Assembly (NCBI GenBank): GCA_963573385.1
Contig: CAUYLG010017837.1
Coordinates: forward strand, 1-64,000
Reading direction: 5' to 3'
Length of the DNA stretch: 64,000 nt
From: Cacajao melanocephalus
Taxonomy: Eukaryota; Chordata; Mammalia; Primates; Pitheciidae
A program made the position numbers and the translations under genes. The notes under the pieces were generated by a model. It saw only the letters and a program-made list of their open reading frames with translations, did not search any database and was not told where the DNA came from. Shown here in pieces: positions 55,185-64,000 of this stretch (positions are counted from its first letter, which is position 1; every line of letters begins with the position of its first letter).

Positions 55185-55375
55185 TTGTGCTGTCTTATTT
55201 AACCCCTAATAAAAAACAATAATAATTGTGTCATTATTCTTATTTTTACAACTTATAAAAAGTGAAACTTTGAAGGAGTAAATGATTACTCAAGCTTACA
55301 CAGTTAGTTAAATCTGGAAGCTGAAACTCCTACCTACACTTGACTCCAAACCCTGCATTCCTTTGACTAGGCTGT
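55185..55375 (-). mobile_element. MIR SINE, antisense
   Basis: TGCTGTCTTATTTAACCCCT, ATTATTCTTATTTTTACAAC, TGATTACTCAAGCTTACACA and CTCCAAACCCTGCATTCCTT follow the reversed MIR. Confidence 0.7.
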
Positions 55376-55632
55376 CACCAGCCCTGAGAACATCAGAGAA
55401 TTGGTGCAGATGATGCTAGAGCACAGGGTTGCTGAGCTCTGGTCCTGGGGAGAGGCTGTTTGATGCTCTATGTTGTGCTGTCTGTCATGAGTAAGCATCT
55501 TAGAAGTGTTCATTGTCACTAGGAGAGTCATAGAACCATCAGACAGGGAAAGAGGTGTGAGGATACAGGTTCAGCAACTGTCTCATGTGATGTATTAGGA
55601 GCATTTTACTTCCTGTACACATCAGCTGAGCA

Positions 55633-55724
55633 ACACACACACATACACACACAAACATACTCTCCACTCTAGTGCTTTCTCTCTATGTCTCTCATACACA
55701 CACAGTCTCTCTCTCTCTCTGACT
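55633..55724 (+). repeat. (AC)n/(TC)n simple repeats
   Basis: Short AC runs near 55635-55660, a pyrimidine-rich middle, and a TC run near 55706-55720. Confidence 0.85.
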
Positions 55725-55799
55725 GATTTCTGTGGAAAAAATGTACAAGATTTATTTTAAAATTAAAATCGAGAGCAGCTATTCCTAGCTCACATTTTA

Positions 55800-56045
55800 T
55801 TAATTACTCATTTATTGAGCACCTATGGTAAGCTTGTGCTCTATAAGCCCAATCCAACCTAATTCTCACAGCATTCCTCTGAAATGGGTATTACAAATGG
55901 TATTTTGGAGATGAAGAAACTGAGGCACAGAAAGTTTAAAAATTGCTTGAGGTCACACAGCTAGCCAGGGTGTGGGGCAAGGAGAATGAGAACGCAAACA
56001 CGGATCTGTCAGGCTCCAAAGCCTAGGATTTCACCAGGACACTTG
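55800..56045 (-). mobile_element. MIR SINE, antisense, nearly full length
   Basis: TTATTGAGCACCTATGGTAA, CAACCTAATTCTCACAGCAT, GAGATGAAGAAACTGAGGCA and TTGCTTGAGGTCACACAGCT follow the reversed MIR; this is one of its best-kept copies here. Confidence 0.93.
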
Positions 56046-57070
56046 GCTGCCTCAGAAGGCCCGATCAGTGTGGTACTGGGTGGATAATCTAGCCAAGAGA
56101 GCTGGTGAAGAAAACTATTTTTTAAAATCACTGTTATTTCCATTGTGTGAAACTTTACACACAGCTCAGCTGAGAAAGTATATACCTATACATCAAAGAG
56201 AGCTCTTATCCCTTCTCTCTGGAGCAGACAAAAACTCTAACAAATGCTATTTCATCCTGGTTCACCTGAGAGTTGTATGGGGGAAGCAGGGAACATTTCC
56301 TGCTGCCAAAGACAAGGCTCAGAATTCTCACACCAGTGCTGCAAGACTGACACCATGTGGCCAAGTCAGCCTCCCAAGGCCCTCCCTGAACCACCTCCCT
56401 CAGGTTGGAGGCTCACCAGCCTTCTCAGATTTTCGAAGGAATGCACCTAAGAGGACAGAACAGCAAAGAAAGACCCAGTCACCAGGGTGGGGAGCTGCTG
56501 GTAGAGCCTATTTGCTGTCTACAGAAGGCAAACACTTCTGCAAGTAGCCAACTAAAAGCTAGGCTGTAGCATAGGAGAACAAGAAACTTGACTCTTTTTT
56601 TTCTAATTTCTGTATGTATTTATCTCTTACATTGTTCCAAATATACTTACAGGCAACTAAAAAGATGCCTTGAAATTCCACTAGGTAATCCATTTTATAA
56701 TTTGGTGGGCAAGCTGAAGCAAGGGGAAACAATGGTAGAAATTTAAAAAAAAAAAAAACCACACATTTGAAATGAAATAATCTAAAATATGCATAACTAG
56801 AAATGCAATACAAAGATTGGCTCTGCATCTTCTATGTGCCAGTGGAAAGGATGGAGGCCTCATGGTTATAGTCTGAGATAAAAACAAACCATGAGCCAAT
56901 GAAGAATACAACAGTTCCTAAGACTACTAGCAGAAAAAAAAAATTCTGAAGTCCTTTTGGAGAGGGCAAGATGTAAAGGTCATGAACAATGTCTGTTCAC
57001 AGACGAGCATAATTGATCCATATGGTATTTTGAGGTCAGCAAATTAGAAAGCCCAAACACTTCAACTCAT
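56046..57070. other. Single-copy DNA, no gene supported
   Basis: The longest frame outside repeats in this window lies at 56068-56547 (159 codons, plus). It begins at GTG, has no internal Met, no recognisable domain and no visible splice or promoter context. I do not call it a gene. A 14-A run lies near 56745-56758. Confidence 0.5.
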
Positions 57071-57325
57071 CCTCTACTTTTTCATTCTTAAAATAGTACA
57101 AGGCTTTTTTTTTCTCATTATTGGTTTTGAGTTTTTTTGTATATGTTTAGAATATTTTGTGCTTCCCCTTTAAATGATTGCTGCCAATTAGTTTCATTTG
57201 TCTAAAATGCAGTAAGATTCCATTTTAAGAAGTCAATGCTAGGCTTTTATGGAGGAGCACAATGAATTAATCATTAAATCAATTGTATTGATTGAACCTT
57301 GCAAGACATGAAAAATTGCAGAGCA
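57071..57325. promoter_or_regulatory. Candidate conserved noncoding block (ATTA/ATCAAT motifs)
   Basis: Repeat-free AT-rich DNA with CCAATTAGTTTCATTTG near 57184, ATTA cores in GAATTAATCATTAAATC near 57264-57280, and an inverted pair ATCAAT (57278-57283) and ATTGAT (57287-57292) followed by TGATTGAA. ATCAAT-type bases suit ONECUT/CUX factors and TGATTGA suits PBX-HOX. The function is an inference from motif density alone. Confidence 0.25.
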
Positions 57326-57489
57326 GGGAATATTTCCACCAAGAGGTAGGAAAGGACCTCAGCATCCTAGGGGAAAGTGAGTAAGTATTCTATAATACTG
57401 TTTCATTTTGTCCCTGGGATGTGAGCTTCATTTATCAACTCTACAATAAATATGGTGACCATTTAATTTCAAACATTTACTGTAAATAA

Positions 57490-57740
57490 TAGCTTCCATT
57501 TATTAAGTGCTCACTAAGCACTCTATTCTATGCTTAGTGCTTTCATACATTATGTCACATAAACCTAACTATAAATCTGCTTGGAGCACATCTCTATCCC
57601 CATTTTGTAGAAGAGAATACTGAGGCTGATGCACGTGAATAACGTGCTCAAAGGGACCCATCCAATGAAAAGGAAGGTCTGGCTTGGAACCCACTTCTGA
57701 GTGAACCAAAAGCCCATGCCCTTAACACTGAATTATACCT
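57490..57740 (-). mobile_element. MIR SINE, antisense
   Basis: CCATTTATTAAGTGCTCACT, GCTTAGTGCTTTCATACATT, CCCCATTTTGTAGAAGAGAA and CATGCCCTTAACACTGAATT follow the reversed MIR. Confidence 0.82.
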
Positions 57741-58119
57741 TAAATTAATAAAATAATAGAGAGAGGCTTGAAATTCTGCAGCATGCTTCTCTACCTTTTT
57801 TCAGGGATGCTTGTGCCTCCTCACAGTGTGCCAGCACAGTGTAAGGAAATAGAGTGCTGGAGCCAAGATTAGGTTTTATTTGGAAGAAAATGAATATTGT
57901 TTACCAAAGCCAAGACAATGAGTAGAGTTGCAGGTTAAGAACTGAGATGCCAAGCAGCACGCAAAGCAAAATGCTGAGATGAGAGCTGATGGACATAAAC
58001 ACCAAGGGAGGTAGGAGGCATGGGGTAGGGGTGAAGAGGTGTGTCAGAGTGTTTTATTATTCACAGGAAGTGGCACAAAGAGCCTTTGGCAGAAACTGCC
58101 AAGGATTTTGGCATATGCA

Positions 58120-58275
58120 GGCATAGTTTTCAACTTTCAAATACTTTAAGCACATCATTTAAGATTCTAAGCCTCGGTTTCCTCATCTATAAAATGGGAA
58201 CAGTCACACCTCCCTCAAAGTGCTGCTGTGAGGTTTACAGGTGATAATGTATGTGAAGCTCTTAAAAGGGAGCAT
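58120..58275 (+). mobile_element. MIR SINE 3' half
   Basis: GCCTCGGTTTCCTCATCTAT, AAAATGGGAACAGTCACACC, GCTGTGAGGTTTACAGGTGA and TGTATGTGAAGCTCTTAAAA are the MIR core and 3' half. Confidence 0.9.
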
Positions 58276-59479
58276 CTGGTAAAGAGTTGGTGGCCGAAAA
58301 GGATGGCGCCTTTCTCCCTTCTTTTATGTTCCCTTGGCAGTGTCTCCTGGAAGGAATTCCTGTACTGGACTTGGTAGCAGGTACTCCTATCCCCAGCTTT
58401 TCCCAACAGATCTAGTTGGCTTATCTCTTAACACTCTAAACAGCAGTCTCTCAAGGTCTCCCTTGGCCTGCTACCTGTGACCATTTACAAAAGCATAATC
58501 TGATAGACAAGGATGAGGAGGGAAAGTGAGGGGAGTGATGCTGATGACAGGGTGTCTGCTTTGTCACCAGACTCTCTGCTAGTTTTCATGGGATAAAGCA
58601 GTCTGCTTTCAGAGGACGGTCTTGATTCTCAAAGAAGCAAAGACAGACAGGAGGGAATCTATGCTGGTCTGTCCTGCCACCTTCTCTCCTGGAATAGACG
58701 CTCTTCCTTGCTTAGTGCCAGAAGTAGACTTCTTTTCAGGATAATTTGCGTGGAAGGACTCATTCAAAAGGAAGAAGAGGCGCTACAACTTAATGAAATA
58801 CTCCCTCCACCCCCTCCCCACCCACCACACGCACACATAGAAATCAAGTGAGGTTTTATTTTGCTGGGCAACTTCTTTCAACAGAAGTAGACTCATTGGC
58901 AGAGTTAAAATAAAGGTGGTCATTTATTCATGCCACCACCTTTTGAAGAGGCCAGAACTAAAAGGAGAAGAAGAAAAGTCTCAGTTACAGTTGCAGCAGC
59001 ACTTAAGGGCTTGCTGAGTATTCAGTTGAGATTTGAGCTTGAAATTCTGGTACCAGTTACAGTTTAGGATTCTAGGGAGGAACAGGAAATGGCCTAGCTC
59101 AGAGTATTCCTTTTCACTTATTGAGTGCATTTATTTTATGGTTCTGACCACATGCCAAAGCCATTTGGAGTCTTCAAGAGTTTAAATAGTGATGTCCTAT
59201 TAATAAGGCATAAAGCCCTGCAGCTTCCTCAAGCCCATGCATTTAGCCAGCCCTTCTCTGTTCTGAATGTCTAATTGATAGGAGACACTTGCAGGCCTGT
59301 GTTTCTATATCTATGCTGAGGGTGAGAGCAGTTAGAGTGGCTTCCAGCATGGGTTCCTCTGCTTGGAGGCGTTTCCCAACCCTATACTGAGCAGTCATGT
59401 CAAAAAGAATGACAGCTCCTCATGGACACTGTGTCTACGGTTGGAATAGGATGAAAGTTCTGGTAGTTTTATTTCCATC
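58276..59479. other. Single-copy DNA, no gene seen
   Basis: No recognised repeat. A C-rich stretch (CCCTCCACCCCCTCCCCACC) lies at about 58803. No exon-like frame is supported. Confidence 0.45.
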
Positions 59480-60290
59480 TGAGACATTCTGGAACATTTT
59501 AGCAATGAATTTGTCTTCTGGCTTTTTTGAACTAAGAACTCCCCACATATTATTTTCATAATGAGACATTCTGCTAAGGGATTAATGAAATAGCATTGCA
59601 GTGTTCAAAGTGACAGTTAAAGCTGTTGCTTTTTTTTTTTTTTCCCAGTGATGCATTCATCTCTTTGGAAATGATTATTTTAAAAAGTTCATATTTAGAT
59701 TTTAGATTTTACCTTTACTTGAACAAATTGGAAAGTATCTGTGGTGAAACAACTTTGTTCCAAAAATATTCGATTATATTTAACGGGAGAGTCCATTAAA
59801 CTTTTCCCGATTTGCTTTTGTTTGTTTTTTAACTGGTTTTAGATGATAACAGGTATTCACTACCCAATTTAGAAAGAATAATAAGCACTCTTTTTTTTTT
59901 TGCTATGTCTTTTCATTTTGGGGAAGGGAGGAAAAGGATCTACAATCTCTTCCCTCTATAATTTGTAGATTACACAAACCCTTGTGCTTTTAATAGATGA
60001 TTCCTCATTAGACAGCACAACAGAATAAAATAATTGTCCTCTATTATCCTTGAGAGGCAGGGCCAAGTTTCCCCCAAAGACATTATCATATCAAACAACT
60101 GCATTAAACGCAATGCGAAACACAGGCTTTATGGGAAACCTTTGGATTTCTCCCTCCTGCCAAAGGGGTTCTAAAAGATGAGCCCCTTTGTTATGGATGG
60201 CTCTGGCATTCCTCTAATAGGTGTACCAGATGAAAGATGACTAAAGACATCCCAGATGGAAGAGTTGGCTAACGGCAGCACCATAAATAC
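59480..60290. promoter_or_regulatory. Candidate conserved noncoding block (SOX/TCF-like motifs)
   Basis: About 800 bases free of recognised repeats except T-runs at about 59629-59643 and 59890. SOX/TCF-like CTTTGTT cores occur at 59753-59759 and 60186-60192, with GAACAAA at 59721-59727. CpGs are kept at several places (TTCGATTA, TAACGGGAG, AAACGCAATGCGAAAC, CTAACGGC), unusual for old AT-rich DNA. It looks like conserved noncoding sequence; function is an inference. Confidence 0.28.
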
Positions 60291-60754
60291 CTGATGGATA
60301 TACAAGCCTCTTGGCGTGAAATATGGTCTTTGTTCTGATTTACACTTTTAGTACATATTTTTAAAAATGCTACATTTGTGGGGTGAGGGGAACGGGCACT
60401 TAAAAAAACTTTAGATCTGTGGGGAGAGGTTAAAGAAAGGCTCTTTCTACTCCTTGACAGGAACATCATTATGTTTTCCTCATCAGAGCCACATCTTTCT
60501 CTCCAGAACCTATTGAAAGGAGACATCTTCACTTGCCTGAACAGTTTTCTTTTCTTAATGGCAGAGATGGCAAATTTCATTCTTCTGCATTGATTCTGAG
60601 TAATTTTTATTGGTTGAAAAGCTGTAATGTTGTGGAAATAGTGTTGACCCATGAGTCCAGAGACAGGACTCTCTATTTTCATAAAACTCTGTGCTTACTA
60701 TTGTTTCATTGTTGGCAACAGTGCTATTGCTGGGACTTAGTAGGGCTCTTAGTA
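60291..60754. other. Single-copy DNA, no gene supported
   Basis: A 137-codon minus frame (60269-60682) starts with ATG in a poor start context and shows no recognisable domain. A 116-codon plus frame (60533-60883) overlaps it. I do not call either a gene. Confidence 0.45.
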
Positions 60755-60840
60755 ATAATGATTGTTAAACTAAGCCTTGGTTTTCTCAGCTGGAAAATGG
60801 GAGCTAGTAATATCTACATCGTAGAGATTCTACCACCATT
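60755..60840 (+). mobile_element. MIR fragment
   Basis: AGCCTTGGTTTTCTCAGCTG and GAAAATGGGAGCTAGTAATA match the MIR core CCTCAGTTTCCTCATCTGTAAAATGGG. Confidence 0.75.
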
Positions 60841-60959
60841 TAATGAGAGCCTCTGTATGCTGTTCTCCATGTTTAACACTTAGTTCAAGAAATCTACAGG
60901 ATCGAAACGAAATGAGTGACACACATCAATACATGCGAAATTATCATATGTCACTTCAA

Positions 60960-61195
60960 AGCTTGAATTCTGAAGTCAAGCAAACCTTAGGTCAAATTCC
61001 AGCTCTGCCACTTACGAGCTCAGCGATCTTGGGAAAATTATTTAACCTATCTTGGCTTCCAGTTGTCAGTCGGTTAAATGGAATAAGAATAGTTTCTACT
61101 TCATAGGGTTACCATAAAGATTAAATAAAATGATGCATTTAAAACTCTTAAGCAATTGCCTGCATATAATAAGTACTCAATAAATCTCAGTCAGT
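60960..61195 (+). mobile_element. MIR SINE, full-length-like
   Basis: CAAATTCCAGCTCTGCCACT, TTACGAGCTCAGCGATCTTG, TTCATAGGGTTACCATAAAG and ATATAATAAGTACTCAATAA follow the MIR from its tRNA-related head to its 3' end. Confidence 0.93.
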
Positions 61196-63199
61196 ATCTT
61201 GGCTGTAGTTAATAAAACCAGCTGCCTAGAATGAACTCTTCACTAGTTTCCCCGATCAAACCATATCTGGAATGATATTTTTATTCTTGAGTATCACAAT
61301 TTAAACAGATGTTGGTACATCCAAAAAGTAATCTCTGAGAAAATGAAAGTTTTGAAATTATGCCATATGATAAAAATGGTGGAATGACCTAACAATTTGG
61401 TTTAAGAAAAAAATCTATCACTATAGACATATTTGAAGAGGAATTCAGGTCTTAAGGAAGTTTTAAGGGCAAAACAGGCACCATATGGCAGGGAGGCAGA
61501 CATTTCTATTTAGAAGAGAAGTTTCTGATACTTAACTGAAAATTGGATGTTATGTTTCATGTAGAAATTAATACACTACCATTCAAGTTAAGAGAGTAAA
61601 CATCTTTTCTGAGACATGGATGCAGACGTAAGGTAGAAGATGGAACTTTCTTCAACCTGAAATATTTTGCAACTCCACATAAGTATCAGAGGTCTGACTT
61701 TCCTAATGTTATATATTGGATGGCAAAAATCCAGGGACATCCTGACTCTCCAGCTACTTAGTGGTAAATGTGTGCTACAAATTCATTCTGCTAATTCCAT
61801 TCCGTTTTTAGAAAGTCATCACTTTACCGCAGGCTTCTCTAAGTGTCCTTCCTCATGTACAAGGCCAACTTCTTCAGATTTCTTCTCGATTATGTTCTTT
61901 CCCATGTTCTCTAAGTTTAGATCTTAAATTTCTTCCCGTCTAACTTTTTGCCTCCTGTTACCTAAAATCACACTCAGAGCTCTCCTGTTTCCTTCCCTCT
62001 ATCTTACATATTTCATTTTTCATCTTCTGTCTTGGTCAATAATGTGTTTCTGTTGCCTCCAATTACTCAACTCCCATTTACTTCTCAATCCACCAATATT
62101 CCCCATGCTGACTGAAACAGTCCCAGCAAAGGTCACTCAGAGATTTTCTATGTCGAGTCTAAAAGACATCTTCTAGACTTTAGCATTATCCTCACCTTCA
62201 AGGGCTTGTATCTTTCTGCTCACTATCATCACACATTTAAATATGCCGGAGGGATACGGAGTGACTCTCCAAACAGAGAGAACAGATTATCATTAGCATA
62301 CAGGCAAGATATTTTGAGAATGTTTAATAGAAATGGCAAATGGTTCATTTTGGTTCATTTTGGTCTAAGTATAATGTTGGTGGTGGTGCATAATAAAATT
62401 TTGCAAGGCCTTAAATTCTAGGATAAAGTATCGAGAATTAATTATATCTATAAAAAGAAACCATTTCTATTCTTAGTGGAAAATTATCATGATTTTAAAT
62501 GATGATATATTGCATAAAAACTTGTGGCAGAAAGGCCATTTAGGAGGTTACTGTAACAGTGCAGACCCATTTATTTTTTCCTCACTTTCTACCTAGTGAC
62601 CCGTGTTGTCTCACTTGATGAGATGGCATGCAAAGTCAGTATTTGCTTGATGTCAGAACAGAAGCTCCCATTATCACTACTACCATGAAAAGAGCCTCCC
62701 ACGTGTGGGCATGGATCTCCTGGAGATGGTCTGGGGGAGGATGGAGAAAGGGCATGAAACAGCCTTGAAACATAATTGAATTCCAATTATCTTTCAATTC
62801 TTTTGATTTGTTTTCCTCTAGAGAGAAAAACATCATTTTGGTTCTCTATATCTTTAGCCCCTCTATAACACTTGCTAATCTTCAGTTTTAACAAAGAAGT
62901 ATGCCTCAGGCACAAAGCCTTCCAGGCACTAGACTCCATAGCAAGAATTTAATCACACTATTTTGTTTTCATTTATTTATTTCTGTTATTACCATCTACT
63001 TACGGCAAGTGAAATTACTTTTCCATTTATGGTAGCAGTATACATCTTCCTTTTAAAATGCATTTACAAAAGGAAAATTTAAGAAGGAGGAGTGTAACAT
63101 ATAGAAAAATGGTTAAATAAAAGTAGAAGTGCTATGCAGACAGGGTGAAACGTGAAAGGGAACACCAATAAATTGAGTCTGGAAAATCATAGCTTGTTT
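61196..63199. other. Single-copy DNA, no gene seen
   Basis: No confident repeat over about 2 kb. ACTGAAACAGTCCCAGCAAA with GGTCACTCAGAG near 62.11 kb may be an old LINE-like remnant. A short direct repeat, TGGTTCATTT, occurs twice near 62341-62361. Frames of up to 86 codons have no recognisable domain. Confidence 0.45.
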
Positions 63200-63415
63200 A
63201 AAAATATGTGGAATTTTGAGTCAGACAAAATTGGTTTAATATCCAAGGTCTACTGAACAATTTACTTAAATTATTTTGGTCTTAGTGTCTTCATTGGCAA
63301 CAATGAATAAAATAATACCTACTTAGTAGGACTATTTGGAGGAATGAGAAGAAGAAACATTTAAAATGTACTTAGCATGACACAGTGCCTATAACAAAGT
63401 AAACACATCGTACAT
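63200..63415 (+). mobile_element. MIR SINE
   Basis: TGGAATTTTGAGTCAGACAA, GAACAATTTACTTAAATTAT, AATAATACCTACTTAGTAGG and CACAGTGCCTATAACAAAGT follow the MIR. Confidence 0.8.
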
Positions 63416-63894
63416 TTCAGTTCTCCCTTTCCTTTCCTCTGCTAACTGCTGAGATCAGCCATTGCTTCCTTCCTCCAGTCCCCAGTTCACACTGGAACTT
63501 GTGGGCAAGCCCTGGTGTCTAACAGCTGCTGAGTGAGCTCTCTCCTTGCCAGTTTCTGCTGCTGACAGCCTGGCACAGGGCCTGCAGTCCAGCTCCCAGG
63601 GATGATTAAATGAATGGCAGCAGGTGGCAAGGACTCCCAGACATGCTTACCCTGCAGACGTCTTTCCTTCTTCTTTGTCAAGAAGTAAAATCGTTCGTTC
63701 TTCCTCCTCTACCCTTCTATGTGCAATGCAGCTAACAATCTGTCCTGTTATTTGGGCCCCTATGGAGAAATTCAGGAGCTCAGATCCGTGCAGTCAAAAC
63801 AGCAAGAACCAGCTGATTTTTGGCTTCCTAAGAATTCTTCTCCAGCTATAAAATAAAATACTATTGCATCTCTTACAAGCTTGGAGAAGGCATT
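63416..63894. other. Single-copy DNA, no gene seen
   Basis: Somewhat richer in GC than its surroundings at 63.45-63.65 kb, but no CpG island, promoter motif or supported frame is seen. Confidence 0.45.
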
Positions 63895-64000
63895 TAGTTT
63901 CCTTGCCTGAGCCACAATTTTTTTTTTCTGCAAAATGGAGGTGTTATGGTCCTCTTTTGGGGATTATTGAAAGAATTTAAAAGGATTCTAGTAGAGTGCC
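63895..64000 (+). mobile_element. MIR SINE, cut by window end
   Basis: TTTCCTTGCCTGAGCCACAA, TCTGCAAAATGGAGGTGTTA and GGGATTATTGAAAGAATTTA with AGTAGAGTGCC follow the MIR 3' half and run off the window. Confidence 0.75.

Noticed and set aside
56068..56547. 159-codon plus-strand frame, the longest outside repeats
   Set aside because: It begins with GTG, contains no Met, shows no domain or low-complexity pattern typical of a protein, and lacks splice or promoter context. A frame of this length is plausible by chance in 64 kb read in six frames.
60269..60682. 137-codon minus-strand ATG frame
   Set aside because: No recognisable motif, weak start context, and an overlapping plus frame of similar length suggest locally low stop density rather than coding.

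Overview
This window is primate nuclear DNA, most likely human or ape. It contains Alu elements with S- and Y-type diagnostic bases, a primate-type L1 (L1PA/L1PB), THE1/MST/MLT1 LTRs of the ERVL-MaLR group, and many degraded MIR and L2 copies. Base composition is AT-rich. I see no CpG island, no host exon and no structural RNA gene. The reading frames longer than about 100 codons are L1 or L2 remnants, frames that lack an ATG, or frames with no recognisable motif. I read the window as intergenic or deep-intronic DNA, and the annotation is therefore mainly a map of mobile elements, simple repeats and candidate regulatory blocks. All repeat families were assigned by eye from remembered consensus features, so subfamily names and edges are approximate.

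Layout. 1-2.9 kb: a polypurine GGGA/GGAA tract abutting an Alu, then a long antisense L2 split by an insertion, an Alu fragment and low-complexity DNA. 2.9-9.1 kb: mostly single-copy DNA, including a homeodomain-motif-rich block at 3.0-3.8 kb. 9.1-15.2 kb: MIRs, L1M pieces and two separate cases of an MST-type LTR nested in an older LTR. 15.66-16.03 kb: an AT-rich palindromic tract, followed by a 2.2 kb antisense primate L1 (16.0-18.2 kb). 19.4-24.9 kb: two old L1M copies lying 5' end to 5' end, the plus-strand one carrying a nested L1 3' end. 26-29.4 kb: a Tigger-type MITE, a CCAAT-containing minisatellite, L2 and MIRs. 29.4-36.1 kb: a nearly complete antisense L1M (about 5.96 kb after removing two LTR insertions). 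36.1-37.7 kb: a THE1/MST LTR with internal sequence but no 3' LTR. 38-50.7 kb: mixed single-copy DNA with a palindrome cluster, three hAT-Charlie MITEs, an ERV-type LTR, many MIR/L2 copies and a CATC microsatellite. 51-56 kb: two Alus, L2, MIRs. 56-64 kb: mostly single-copy DNA with MIRs and two more candidate regulatory blocks.

No genes act together here. The transposons are inactive remnants: the reverse transcriptase frames are shifted, truncated, or (in the large L1M) lack a catalytic aspartate. The features most likely to matter are the three repeat-free motif-rich blocks (about 3.0-3.8, 57.1-57.3 and 59.5-60.3 kb), the AT-rich palindromes, the GGAA/G-quadruplex tract, the CCAAT minisatellite and the MER5/MER20 cluster. 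I found no sign of a novel multi-gene system.
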